Shown here piece by piece: positions 53,899 to 63,107 of a DNA stretch of 64,000 nucleotides. The notes below the pieces were generated by a model. It saw only the letters and a program-made list of their open reading frames with translations, was not told the origin of the DNA and searched no databases. Numbering within the stretch: the stretch's first letter is position 1; every line of letters starts with the position of its first letter. The DNA comes from Polaromonas sp. JS666. GTDB lineage: Bacteria; Pseudomonadota; Gammaproteobacteria; Burkholderiales; Burkholderiaceae_C. Where the stretch lies: positions 252,496 to 316,495 of the forward strand of contig NZ_FNHX01000002.1 in NCBI RefSeq assembly GCF_900103405.1, written 5' to 3'. The position numbers were made by a program, and so were the translations under genes.

Positions 53899-54339
53899 AT
53901 GCCAGCAGTCAATTCCCGCCGCGGCCGCGGCCGGCGCACCATCAGTGAGATCAACATGGTGCCTTTTATCGACGTGATGCTGGTGCTGCTCATCATCTTC
54001 ATGGTGACGGCGCCGCTGATCACGCCCAGCATGATCGCACTGCCCAAGGTCGGCAAGGCGCCCAGTCAGCCGCAGAACCCGGTGCAGATCCTGATCGGCA
54101 AGGATGAAACCGTGCAGATCAAGATCAAGACCGACAGCGTGCCCAGCCAGGTGCGCAACGTCGCGGCCGACATCGCACGGCTGGAGCCGGGCGTGAAGGC
54201 CGAGGGCGCGCAGGCCGTGCCCGTGGTCATCAGCGCCGACAAATCCATCAAGTACGAAACCGTGGTCCAGGTCATGGACAACCTGCAAAAAGCCGGTGTC
54301 TCGCGCGTGGGCCTGTCGGTGCAGACCGGCAACAAGTAG
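53899..54339 (+). CDS. tolR: Tol-Pal system protein TolR
   Basis: This is a single-helix inner-membrane protein of 146 aa. The membrane segment (about 20-42) contains the functional D24 within VPFIDVMLVLL, the proton-conducting residue with TolQ. A periplasmic domain follows. A ribosome site AAGGAG precedes the ATG by 6 bp. Confidence 0.96.
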   Translation: MPAVNSRRGRGRRTISEINMVPFIDVMLVLLIIFMVTAPLITPSMIALPKVGKAPSQPQNPVQILIGKDETVQIKIKTDSVPSQVRNVAADIARLEPGVKAEGAQAVPVVISADKSIKYETVVQVMDNLQKAGVSRVGLSVQTGNK

Positions 54340-54363
54340 CCGCCTGGCCGCCCGGAGTTCGCC

Positions 54364-55245
54364 ATGCCCAGCGCCGCAGACCGCATCGAGTTCGGACCGC
54401 CCCGCGACACGGGTTCGCTGCGCGCCTTCGGCTTGGCCGTGCTTGCCCACTTGCTGTTGATGGCAGCGCTGACCTGGGGCATCAACTGGAAGCACAGCGA
54501 CAAGGCGGCGTCCTTCGAGGCCGAAATATGGACCAGCGTGCCGCAGGCCGTGGCGCCCAAGCTGGTCGAAGCCCCCACCCCGCCGCCGCCACCGCCGGCC
54601 CCCCCCACGCCGGAAGTGAAGCCGCCGCCCCCTCCCACGCCCAATGTCGACATTGCGCTGGAGCAGGAGAAAAAACGCAAGCTGCTGCAGCAGCAAAAAG
54701 AGGCCGAGAACCAGAAGCAGGAAAAGCTCAAGGCCGAGCTGCAGGCGAAAAAAGACAAAGAGCTGAAAGAGCAGAAGGCCAGGGAAGAACTGGCCAAGCG
54801 CAAGGCCGCCGAAGACGCCAAGAAGCTGGACACGAAAGAGGCGGAAAAGAAAAAACTGGCGGATGCGGAAGCGGAAAAGCAGCGCCAGGCGAACATCAGG
54901 CGCGCCATGGGCCTGGCCGGTGCAACAGGCAGCCCCGACGCCACCGGCACGGCGCAAAGGGCCAGCGGTCCATCAGCGAATTACAGAGGACGGCTGGCCG
55001 CTTTGTTCAAGCGCAACATCGTCTTTGCCAATCCTGAAAGCATTCAGGGCAACCCGAAAGCCGTCGTCCAGGTGAAAGTTTCCTCCACGGGACTGATCAT
55101 GAGTTCGAGGCTGAGCAAATCCAGCGGCGTGCAAGCCTGGGACGATGCCGTTCTCCGGGCCGTGGAGAAGGCGGAACGCATTCCTCCGGATGAAAACGGC
55201 AAGATCATCACCGACTTTCCCGTTGAATTCGGCCCCAAGGACTAG
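54364..55245 (+). CDS. tolA: Tol-Pal system protein TolA
   Basis: This 293-aa protein has an N-terminal membrane anchor (about 22-42), a Pro-rich segment (about 60-95), a long Lys/Glu/Ala coiled-coil domain II (about 98-185) and a C-terminal TonB-like domain III (about 205-293). It bridges the membranes and contacts TolB-Pal. TolB and Pal genes do not follow; dnaE is convergent only 46 bp away, so they lie elsewhere. Confidence 0.94.
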   Translation: MPSAADRIEFGPPRDTGSLRAFGLAVLAHLLLMAALTWGINWKHSDKAASFEAEIWTSVPQAVAPKLVEAPTPPPPPPAPPTPEVKPPPPPTPNVDIALEQEKKRKLLQQQKEAENQKQEKLKAELQAKKDKELKEQKAREELAKRKAAEDAKKLDTKEAEKKKLADAEAEKQRQANIRRAMGLAGATGSPDATGTAQRASGPSANYRGRLAALFKRNIVFANPESIQGNPKAVVQVKVSSTGLIMSSRLSKSSGVQAWDDAVLRAVEKAERIPPDENGKIITDFPVEFGPKD

Positions 55246-55290
55246 GCCCGGCCGAGCGCCAGGGCGCTCCAGGCAAACAGCAGCCCGCCG

Positions 55291-58200
55291 TCACTCATAC
55301 ACAATCTGCACCAGCCCCTTGTCGGCCTGCGCCATCCAGCTGGCCAGCGCCGCATCGGTAGGGAAGAACCTGGCGGCTTCGCCCAGGTGCAGTTCGGCCG
55401 TCGCGCCGCCCACCTCGTTTTGCCGCCTGAGGCTCAGGCGCACCGGCAGGCCGCGGCTGATCTCGCCCTGATCCGACATTTCGCGGCGCGGCGGGAAGTC
55501 CCTGACCATGCGCGAGATATCGGGCGCGCTGCCGTTGACGGCCACGCGCAGGTACTTGCCGAATTTGCAGCGCGCGGTTTCCAGGTCCCACACCTGGGTG
55601 ACCTTGAAGCGGCGGCCAAAGCGCTCGGACGCGCCCTGCAGCGTGCCCTGCACGATCACCAGCTCGTCGTCCTTGAGCAGGTTTCGGTTGGCGTTGAACA
55701 GCGCCTCGTCCACCGAGGCCTCAAGCACATCGGTCTTGTCGTCAAGCTTGAAGATGATCAGCTTGCCGCGGTTGCCGTTGATCACGCGCAGGTCGCTCAA
55801 AATGGCGGCCAGCAACTGCGGCTCCCGCGAGTCGATCAGGTCCTCGATCTTGCGTTTGGCGAACTGGCGCACCTCGGTTTCCACCTCGTCGAACAAATGA
55901 CCCGAAAGGTAAAAGCCGATCGCGGTTTTTTCCTGCACCAGGCGCGCCTTCACGCCGAAGGGCATGGCCTCCACCAGCGGCGGTTCCTGGGTGCTGGCGG
56001 CATGCGAATCGCTCATGTCGAACAGCCCGCCCTGGTTGGCGTTGGCCTCGGTCGCGGCGGCGAACTCAAAGGCACGGTCCACCGAGGCCAGCAGCGAGGC
56101 GCGGTTGAGCTGCAGGTTGTCGAAGGCGCCGCCCTTGATCAGGGCTTCCACCGTGCGTTTGTTCAGGCGGCTGCGGTCCACGCGCACGCAAAAATCGTAG
56201 AGCGAGGTAAAGGGGCCGCCTTCCTTGCGCGCCGCGACAATCGCGGCGATCGCCTGCTGGCCCGTGCCCTTGACGGCGCCCAGGCCGTAACGCACCGAGG
56301 TCGCGCTGATGGGCTCAAAGCGGTAGTCGCCGCGGTTGATGTCGGGCGACTCGAACTGTATGCCCATCTTCTGCGCGTCGCCAAACAGCACCTTGAGCTT
56401 GTCGGTGTCATCCATTTCCACCGTCATGTTGGCGGCGAAGAACTCGGCGGTGTAGTGCACCTTGAGCCAGGCCGTGTGGTAGGCCAGCAGCGCATAGGCG
56501 GCGGAGTGCGACTTGTTGAAGCCGTAGCCCGCGAACTTTTCCATCAGGTCGAAGACCTCGTCGGCCTTTTCCTCGCTGAGGCCGCCCTCGCCCGCGCCCT
56601 TGCGGAAGATCGCGCGCTGCGCGTCCATCTCCTCTTTCTTCTTCTTGCCCATGGCGCGGCGCAGCAAGTCGGCGCCGCCCAGCGAGTAGCCGCCCAGGAT
56701 CTGCGCGGTCTGCATCACCTGCTCCTGGTAGACCATGATGCCGTAGGTCTCTTCGAGGATGGCCTTGACGCGCGGGTCCGGGTATTCGGGCACTTCCTTG
56801 CCCTGCTTGCGCGCGATATAGGTCGGGATCAGCTCCATGGGCCCCGGTCGATACAGCGCATTCATCGCGATCAGGTCTTCCAGGCGGTCCGGCTTGGCGT
56901 CCTTGAGCATGCGCTGCATGCCGATACTTTCAAACTGGAACACGGCTTCGGTCTGGCCCCGGCCGAAAAGCTCGTAAACCTTGCGGTCGTTGAGCGGCAG
57001 GTCTTCGAACTTGAAGTCCTTCTGGGCCGGGTGGCGCGCGATGATGAATTCCCTGGCGATCTCCAGGATGGTCAGCGTGGCCAGGCCCAAAAAGTCGAAC
57101 TTGACCAGGCCAATCGCCTCCACGTCGTCCTTGTCGAACTGGCTCACCGCGGAGTCGCTGCCCGGCTGGGCGTAAAGCGGGCAGAAATCGGTCAGCTTGC
57201 TGGGCGCGATCAGCACGCCCCCGGCGTGCATGCCGACGTTGCGGGTCAGGCCCTCGAGCTTTTGCGCAAGTGCCAGCAGGGTTTGCACGTCCTCTTCCTT
57301 GCGCTCGCGCTCGGCCAGCACGGGCTCCTGCTCCTTCGCCTGTTCAATCGTGATGTGCTGGCCCGGCTTGTTAGGGATGAGCTTGGAGATGCCGTCGCAA
57401 AAGCCGTAGGGAAAATCCAGCACGCGGCCCACGTCGCGGATGGCGGCGCGCGCCGCCATGGTGCCGAAGGTCACGATCTGGCTCACGGCGTCCTTGCCGT
57501 ACTTGTCCTTCACGTAATCGATCACGCGGTCGCGGTTGCTCTGGCAGAAGTCGATATCGAAGTCGGGCATGGACACCCGCTCCGGGTTCAGGAAGCGCTC
57601 GAACAGCAGGTTGTACTGCAGCGGGTCCAGGTCGGTGATCTTGAGCGAATAGGCCACCAGCGAACCCGCGCCGGAGCCCCGGCCCGGCCCGACCGGGCAG
57701 CCGTTGTTCTTGGCCCAGTTGATGAAGTCGCCCACGATCAGGAAGTAGCCGGGAAAACCCATCTTGAGGATGGTGTTGATCTCGAACTCCAGCCGCTTGA
57801 CGTACTCGGGCCGCTTCTGGTCACGCACGGCCGCATCGCGGTACAGGTGGGCCAGGCGTTCTTCCAGGCCTTCAAACGAGGCCTGGCGGAAATACTCGTC
57901 GATGGGCATGCGCACGCCGCCCACTTCGGGCGTCGGGTAGTCCGGCAGCATGGGTTTGCCGAGCTCGAGCGTGAGGTTGCAGCGCTTGGCGATCTCCAGC
58001 GTGTTGGCCAGGGCCGTGGGCACGTCGGCGAACAGCGCCTGCATCTGTTCGGTCGACTTGAAGTACTGCTCGCGCGTGAACTTGCGCACGCGCCGCGTGT
58101 TGCCCAGGATCTCGCCTTCCGAGATGCAGACGCGCGCTTCATGCGCCTCGTAATCGTCGTAGGTCAGGAACTGCACGGGGTGGGTGGCCACCACGGGCAG

Positions 58201-58782
58201 CTTGAGCCGCGCCGCCAGCTGGACGGCGGCGGCCACATGGCGCTCGTCGTCGGGCCGCTGGGCGCGCTGCAGTTCCAGGTAAAAGCGGTGGGGAAACAGG
58301 CCCGCAAAATACAGCGCGCATTCCGCGGCGCGGGCGCTGTCGCCCTGCAGCAGGGCCTGGCCCACGGAGCCGCCCTGCGCGCCGGACAGGGCGATCAGGC
58401 CCTCGCCCAGCTCCTGCAGCCATTCGAGCTTGACCACCGCCTGGTCGCGCACCACGTTCTTGGTCCAGGCCCGCGTGAGGATTTCGGACAGGTTCAGGTA
58501 GCCCTGGCGGCTTTGCACCAGCAGCAGCAGGCGGGCGGCGGGCGCGCCGGCATCCTTGCCCGGCACCTGCACCCAGATGTCGGCGCCTATCAGGGGCTTG
58601 ACGCCAGCGCCGCGGGTTTCCTTGTAGAACTTGACGGTGCCGAAGAGGTTGCTCAGGTCGGTGATGGCCAGCGCCGGTTGCCCGTCGGCGGCCGCGGCGG
58701 CCACGACTTCATCGATGCGGTTGGTGCCGTCGACGACGGAAAATTCGGTGTGGAGGCGCAAATGAACAAACATAGGGACCAT
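55291..58782 (-). CDS. dnaE: DNA polymerase III subunit alpha
   Basis: This is the replicative DNA polymerase catalytic subunit, 1163 aa, matching E. coli DnaE length. An N-terminal PHP domain (1-280) starts FVHLRLHTEFSVVDG; the palm holds the catalytic PDFDIDF near 400; HhH and OB-fold regions follow. An internal ATG at 58773 is an alternative start. A huge plus-strand frame across it is a shadow. It is divergent from trhO. Confidence 0.97.
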   Translation of the reverse strand: MVPMFVHLRLHTEFSVVDGTNRIDEVVAAAAADGQPALAITDLSNLFGTVKFYKETRGAGVKPLIGADIWVQVPGKDAGAPAARLLLLVQSRQGYLNLSEILTRAWTKNVVRDQAVVKLEWLQELGEGLIALSGAQGGSVGQALLQGDSARAAECALYFAGLFPHRFYLELQRAQRPDDERHVAAAVQLAARLKLPVVATHPVQFLTYDDYEAHEARVCISEGEILGNTRRVRKFTREQYFKSTEQMQALFADVPTALANTLEIAKRCNLTLELGKPMLPDYPTPEVGGVRMPIDEYFRQASFEGLEERLAHLYRDAAVRDQKRPEYVKRLEFEINTILKMGFPGYFLIVGDFINWAKNNGCPVGPGRGSGAGSLVAYSLKITDLDPLQYNLLFERFLNPERVSMPDFDIDFCQSNRDRVIDYVKDKYGKDAVSQIVTFGTMAARAAIRDVGRVLDFPYGFCDGISKLIPNKPGQHITIEQAKEQEPVLAERERKEEDVQTLLALAQKLEGLTRNVGMHAGGVLIAPSKLTDFCPLYAQPGSDSAVSQFDKDDVEAIGLVKFDFLGLATLTILEIAREFIIARHPAQKDFKFEDLPLNDRKVYELFGRGQTEAVFQFESIGMQRMLKDAKPDRLEDLIAMNALYRPGPMELIPTYIARKQGKEVPEYPDPRVKAILEETYGIMVYQEQVMQTAQILGGYSLGGADLLRRAMGKKKKEEMDAQRAIFRKGAGEGGLSEEKADEVFDLMEKFAGYGFNKSHSAAYALLAYHTAWLKVHYTAEFFAANMTVEMDDTDKLKVLFGDAQKMGIQFESPDINRGDYRFEPISATSVRYGLGAVKGTGQQAIAAIVAARKEGGPFTSLYDFCVRVDRSRLNKRTVEALIKGGAFDNLQLNRASLLASVDRAFEFAAATEANANQGGLFDMSDSHAASTQEPPLVEAMPFGVKARLVQEKTAIGFYLSGHLFDEVETEVRQFAKRKIEDLIDSREPQLLAAILSDLRVINGNRGKLIIFKLDDKTDVLEASVDEALFNANRNLLKDDELVIVQGTLQGASERFGRRFKVTQVWDLETARCKFGKYLRVAVNGSAPDISRMVRDFPPRREMSDQGEISRGLPVRLSLRRQNEVGGATAELHLGEAARFFPTDAALASWMAQADKGLVQIVYE

Positions 58783-58843
58783 TTTAGGGCCGGGTCTGTC
58801 CGCTGAGGCGCCATGGGACAGTGCAAGGCCTTGCGTGCCTGCC

Positions 58844-58849
58844 TACAAT
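58844..58849 (+). promoter_or_regulatory. Candidate -10 element of trhO close to its start codon
   Basis: TACAAT lies 10 bp before the trhO ATG and no Shine-Dalgarno is present, which hints at a leaderless or near-leaderless message. The expected -35 region (about 58821-58826) is only a partial match. Confidence 0.35.
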
Positions 58850-58859
58850 CAATCGCATC

Positions 58860-59666
58860 ATGCAAATCCTGAACATTGCGGCCTACAAGTTTGTCGCGCT
58901 GGCCCAGCCCGATGCGCTGCAAACCAGCCTGGCGGGCAGGCTGCAGGGCCATGCCATCAAGGGCACGGTGCTGCTGGCCGAAGAAGGCATCAACCTCTTC
59001 CTGGCCGGGCCGGCCGGCGATATTCATGATTTTTTGGCATGGTTGAAACAGGACGTGCGTTTTGCCGACCTGCAGGCCAAGGAAAGCTGGTCCGGCGCCC
59101 AGCCTTTTCGCAAGCTGCTGGTCAAGGTCAAGCCCGAGATCATCCGCATGAACCACCCGGCCGTGCAGCCCGCGGCCGGACGCGCGCCGGCGCTGGACGC
59201 CGCCACGCTCAAGCGCTGGCTGGACGCGGGACACGACGACACGGGCCGCCCCGTGGTGACGCTGGACACCCGCAACGACTTTGAAGCCGACGTCGGCACC
59301 TTCCGCAACGCCATCGACTGGCGCATCCGCAAGTTCACCGAGTTTCCCGAAGCCCTGCTGGCGCACAAACAGGAGCTGGCCGGCAAGACCGTGGTGAGCT
59401 TTTGCACCGGCGGCATACGCTGCGAGAAGGCTGCCATCCTGATGCGCGAGGCCGGCGTGGAGAACGTCTGGCAGCTGGACGGCGGCATCCTCAAGTACTT
59501 CGAGGAAAGCGGGCACGCGCATTTTGACGGCGAATGTTTTGTGTTTGATGAACGCCGCGCGCTGGACCCGGCGCTCAAACCCCAAGTCAACCCGCCAGCC
59601 AAGCCTTTGAACCCGCCACGCGCCGCCCGGCGGTCCGAAAATTTCGGGCTTTTGTCCGACAGCTGA
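58860..59666 (+). CDS. trhO: tRNA uridine hydroxylase TrhO (rhodanese-like, YceA/UPF0176)
   Basis: This enzyme hydroxylates wobble U34 in several tRNAs on the way to 5-methoxy or carboxymethoxyuridine. The 268-aa protein has an N-terminal ferredoxin-like domain and a rhodanese domain with the active loop C182-T-G-G-I-R-C188. It lacks the longer cysteine-rich C-terminal end of E. coli YceA. It is divergent from dnaE. Confidence 0.92.
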   Translation: MQILNIAAYKFVALAQPDALQTSLAGRLQGHAIKGTVLLAEEGINLFLAGPAGDIHDFLAWLKQDVRFADLQAKESWSGAQPFRKLLVKVKPEIIRMNHPAVQPAAGRAPALDAATLKRWLDAGHDDTGRPVVTLDTRNDFEADVGTFRNAIDWRIRKFTEFPEALLAHKQELAGKTVVSFCTGGIRCEKAAILMREAGVENVWQLDGGILKYFEESGHAHFDGECFVFDERRALDPALKPQVNPPAKPLNPPRAARRSENFGLLSDS

Positions 59667-59752
59667 GCCCAAAGCCCCGTGCGAAGCTTTTGAATCGTTC
59701 GCATCCCACAACATTCCACGTCTGCCAGCCGTCCCCTTTTACGGTAGCCACC

Positions 59753-61084
59753 ATGCCCACAGACACCTCCCCCGCACGCCAGCAGGCCGCCCACGCCTCC
59801 CTGTCTCCGCTCGCCAGGCGCTTTATCGCCCTGCGCCAGCAGACCGAGGCGCTGATACAGCCGCTAAGCCCCGAAGACTGCCAGCTGCAGTCCATGCCCG
59901 ACGCCAGTCCCGCGAAATGGCATCTGGCCCACCTGACCTGGTTTTTCGAGACCTTTATCCTTGAACGCTTCGAGCCCGGCTTCACACCCTTCGATGCGGG
60001 CTTTCGTGTGCTGTTCAACAGCTATTACAACGGCGTGGGCGACAAATACCCGCGGCCCAAGCGCGGCCTGATCAGCCGGCCTTCGCTGGACGAAGTGCTC
60101 GCCTACCGCGCCCAGGTCAACCAGCGCATGCTGGCGGTGATTGGCGCGGTCGAGGCCGGCGCCGATAGCGCTCAGCAGCAGGAACTCAAGGAACTCGTGA
60201 CCCTGGGCCTGCACCACGAGCAGCAGCACCAGGAACTGCTGCTGACCGACATCAAACACGCGCTGTCCTTCAATCCCGCGCGACCGGCCTATGCGAGCCG
60301 CTGGCCACTGGCCGGCATACACCCGCAGCCGGTGGAGTGGCTGCGCCATGAGGCCGGCCTGGTGGAGCATGGCTACGATGCCGCGCGCGACGGTGAATTC
60401 GCTTTCGACAATGAAACGCCGCGCCACAAGGCCTATGTGGCGGCCTTCGAGCTCGCCAGCCGGCCGGTGACCAACGGCGAGATCATGGCCTTTATCGCCG
60501 ACAAGGGCTACCAGCGCCCCGAGCTGTGGCTGTCCATGGGCTGGGACTGGGTCACCGAAAACAAGGTCAGCCTGCCCTTTTACTGGCAGGGCGGCGAGGG
60601 CGGCTACCAGCATTTCACGCTGCAAGGCCTGATTGACGTGGACCCGAACACGCCGGCCTGCCACCTCAGCTATTTTGAAGCCGACGCTTTTGCGCGCTGG
60701 GCCGGCGCCCGCCTGCCGACCGAGTTTGAGTGGGAACTCGCCGCGCGCGGCTTGCCGGCCGGTGCCGCGGCCCAGGGCAACTTTGTGGAGACATCGGCCT
60801 TCCATCCGCTGCCGCAGCAGGAAGGCAGCCGTGGCCTGCCGGCGCAGATGTTCGGCGACGTGTGGGAATGGACGCAGTCCAACTACAACCCCTACCCCGG
60901 CTACAAGCCCTGGGAAGGCCTGGTGGGCGAGTACAACGGCAAGTTCATGTGCAACCAATTTGTGCTGCGCGGCGGCTCCTGCGCGACGCCGCAAAGCCAT
61001 ATGCGCGCGAGCTACCGCAACTTCTTCCCGCCCGATGCGCGCTGGCAGTTCAGCGGCCTGCGGCTGGCGCGCGACCTGGCCTAA
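59753..61084 (+). CDS. egtB: EgtB-like iron sulfoxide synthase (ergothioneine family)
   Basis: This protein joins a thiol donor to hercynine with O2, a step of ergothioneine synthesis. The 443-aa protein has an N-terminal DinB-like domain with the iron ligands in WHLAH (H57/H60) and HHEQQHQE (H155/H159), and a C-terminal FGE-sulfatase domain with VWEWTQSNYNP and LRGGSCATP. No methyltransferase EgtD is adjacent. The related SenA clade cannot be excluded, but no senB/senC neighbours are seen. The start at 59753 avoids an unsupported N-terminal extension. Confidence 0.88.
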   Translation: MPTDTSPARQQAAHASLSPLARRFIALRQQTEALIQPLSPEDCQLQSMPDASPAKWHLAHLTWFFETFILERFEPGFTPFDAGFRVLFNSYYNGVGDKYPRPKRGLISRPSLDEVLAYRAQVNQRMLAVIGAVEAGADSAQQQELKELVTLGLHHEQQHQELLLTDIKHALSFNPARPAYASRWPLAGIHPQPVEWLRHEAGLVEHGYDAARDGEFAFDNETPRHKAYVAAFELASRPVTNGEIMAFIADKGYQRPELWLSMGWDWVTENKVSLPFYWQGGEGGYQHFTLQGLIDVDPNTPACHLSYFEADAFARWAGARLPTEFEWELAARGLPAGAAAQGNFVETSAFHPLPQQEGSRGLPAQMFGDVWEWTQSNYNPYPGYKPWEGLVGEYNGKFMCNQFVLRGGSCATPQSHMRASYRNFFPPDARWQFSGLRLARDLA

Positions 61085-61776
61085 TCGCGCAACACACCGA
61101 GCACGTCGGAGTTGAACTCGCGGTTGTAGAGAATCAGCACCACCACCGCGGTCGCCAGCGCAAACGCGAAGGTCGAGAAAAACCAGGCCATGATGGCGAA
61201 ACTGAAATAGTAAGCCCTGAGCCCGTCGTTAAAGGTCTCCGCCGCCAGGCCCACCATGCGGCTGCTGCGCGTGGCAAAAGCTTCGCGGTCGAACTTGCCG
61301 ACTTCAAACTCCTGCGGCGAAGGCATGGAGCCTATCAGCAAGGCGACAAAGGTGTACTGGCGCATGGACCAGCTGAAGCGGAAAAAGGCATACACAAACA
61401 CCGCTACCATCAGCAGCACCTTGAGGTCGAAGATCAGCACCGAGGTGCGCACCGCGAACGGAATCTCGCGCACCAACTCGGCCGCCTTGTCGGTGGTGCC
61501 CAGCAACGCGAACAAGCCGCCGATGATGATGATGGTGGTCGACGAGAAAAAAGCCGGCGTGCTCGAGAGGTTTTGCGTGATGATGCCGTCGATCACGCGC
61601 GGGTCGCGCGCAGTAGCCTGCAGCAGCCAGTAGTGCCGGTAGCGGTTGGTGGTGCCCAGCAGCGAGGAGCGCTTCCCACCGTAGTGCCGGGCGAACCAGG
61701 CATAACCCATCCAGCCCAGAAAAAACCAGGCAATCGCCAACCAGTCGCTCCACGGAAGCAGGGTAAAGATTTGCAT
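61081..61776 (-). CDS. DUF599-family membrane protein
   Basis: This 231-aa integral membrane protein has about four helices (about 9-28, 68-90, 110-135 and 187-215) and the WLAIAWFFLGWMGYAWFA start typical of DUF599. Function is unknown. It ends tail to tail with the egtB-like gene, with a 4-bp overlap of stops. Confidence 0.88.
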   Translation of the reverse strand: MQIFTLLPWSDWLAIAWFFLGWMGYAWFARHYGGKRSSLLGTTNRYRHYWLLQATARDPRVIDGIITQNLSSTPAFFSSTTIIIIGGLFALLGTTDKAAELVREIPFAVRTSVLIFDLKVLLMVAVFVYAFFRFSWSMRQYTFVALLIGSMPSPQEFEVGKFDREAFATRSSRMVGLAAETFNDGLRAYYFSFAIMAWFFSTFAFALATAVVVLILYNREFNSDVLGVLRD

Positions 61777-61790
61777 CGCCTGATCTTAAT

Positions 61791-62678
61791 TTAGCCACCC
61801 GCCGTGAACTTCCGTTCCGGCAGCGGGATGAATTCCGTCTCGCCGGGCACCTGCCCCATGGCCTGCGCCTCCCAGTCTTCGCCGGCCTGCACGATGCGTT
61901 CCTTGCGGCTGGAGACAAAGTTCCACCACATGAAGCGGTGCGCATCGAGCGCGTCGCCGCCTATCACCACCAGGCGGGTTGGCACGCCCGCGCTCAGTTG
62001 CACGGCCGCGCCAGGCGCCAGCGTCGCCAGGGTGTGCATGGCCAGCAGCTCACCGTCCACCATCAGGTCGCCGTCCACCGGATAAATTGCCATCTGCTCC
62101 GCGAGCGGCGGCAACGTGAAAGCTGTGCCGGCGGCCAGGGCCACGTCCAGGTAAAGCGTTTTGGAAAAAGTCTTGACGGGCGAGACCTTCCCGAAGGCCT
62201 CACCGATCAGGACGCGCACCGCCGCGCCGTCCACCGTGGTGGCCGGAATGGTTTCCGCCGGCGTGTGCGAAAAGCCGGGCGCCGTTTCCTCAAACTCCTT
62301 GGGCAGCGCGGCCCACAGCTGCAGGCCGTGGTTCACGTAGGACGTGCCGCGCAGGTCTTCGGGCGCGCGCTCCGAGTGCACGATGCCGCGGCCGGCCGTC
62401 ATCCAGTTGATGGCGCCGGGCTCTATGCGCTGGGCCGAGCCCAGGCTGTCGCGGTGCATCATCGCGCCCTCGAACAAATAGGTCACCGTCGCCAGGCCGA
62501 TGTGCGGGTGCGGGCGCACGTCGTGGTTGGTGCCGGGCTGCTCGGTCACCGGGCCGAAGTGGTCAAAAAAGATAAAGGGGCCGACCGACTGCTGCTGCGC
62601 GGCGGGCAGCAGGCGGCGCACCATGAAGCCGCCGCCCAGGTCCTTGTGGTGGCCAGTCAGTTTCAACACGGTGCTCAT
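61791..62678 (-). CDS. Pirin-family protein (quercetinase-like cupin)
   Basis: This is a bicupin metalloprotein, 295 aa. The N-terminal cupin holds metal ligands H57 and H59 in PHPHIG, then H and E in GRGIVHSE. Bacterial pirins bind iron and some have quercetin dioxygenase activity. It overlaps the OsmC gene by 4 bp (ATGA) and is in a run of redox/stress genes. The ATG at 62678 is preferred over a longer upstream frame that overlaps OsmC. Confidence 0.93.
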   Translation of the reverse strand: MSTVLKLTGHHKDLGGGFMVRRLLPAAQQQSVGPFIFFDHFGPVTEQPGTNHDVRPHPHIGLATVTYLFEGAMMHRDSLGSAQRIEPGAINWMTAGRGIVHSERAPEDLRGTSYVNHGLQLWAALPKEFEETAPGFSHTPAETIPATTVDGAAVRVLIGEAFGKVSPVKTFSKTLYLDVALAAGTAFTLPPLAEQMAIYPVDGDLMVDGELLAMHTLATLAPGAAVQLSAGVPTRLVVIGGDALDAHRFMWWNFVSSRKERIVQAGEDWEAQAMGQVPGETEFIPLPERKFTAGG

Positions 62679-63082
62679 GGCAGGCGCTCCAGTTCGGTGG
62701 TGATTTCCGTCGTGACGGTGGTCATGAGTTTGTGCACGGGGCATTTCTGCGCCACGGCGTGCAGTTCCTGCAACTGGGCGTCGCTCAGGGCGCCCTTGAT
62801 CTGCAGCCTGGCCGAAAGCTTGTAGACGCCGCTGCGCTCCTGCGAGTCGTCGCGCTCCATGCGTGTGTGGATGTCCTCGACAGGGATGCCTTTTTTGCGG
62901 GCGTACCACATCACGGTTAGGGCCTTGCAGGCGCCGAGTGCCGCGTCGTAGAGGTCGTGCGGGCTGGGGCCGCTGTCGGCGCCGCCTTCGGCTTCGCTGA
63001 CGTCGGCGGTGAGGCTATGGCCGCGGATGTGCACCTGCTGGGCCATCGCGGCAGTGAGATCGCGTTGGAGTTCTATGGTCAT
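62675..63082 (-). CDS. OsmC-family thiol peroxidase
   Basis: This is an OsmC/Ohr-fold protein of 135 aa with the two redox cysteines C52 (in GACKAL) and C114 (in KCPVHK). Members reduce organic peroxides using thiol partners. It overlaps the pirin start by 4 bp. The start at 63082 gives the standard fold; the longer frame overlaps the flavodoxin region. Confidence 0.9.
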   Translation of the reverse strand: MTIELQRDLTAAMAQQVHIRGHSLTADVSEAEGGADSGPSPHDLYDAALGACKALTVMWYARKKGIPVEDIHTRMERDDSQERSGVYKLSARLQIKGALSDAQLQELHAVAQKCPVHKLMTTVTTEITTELERLP

Positions 63083-63107
63083 GGGGTTCCAGTGGGCAAG
63101 GAAAAAA

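Noticed and set aside
55387..58806. 1139-aa plus-strand frame opposite dnaE
   Set aside because: It is the antisense shadow of dnaE; composition is not protein-like and dnaE has all catalytic motifs.
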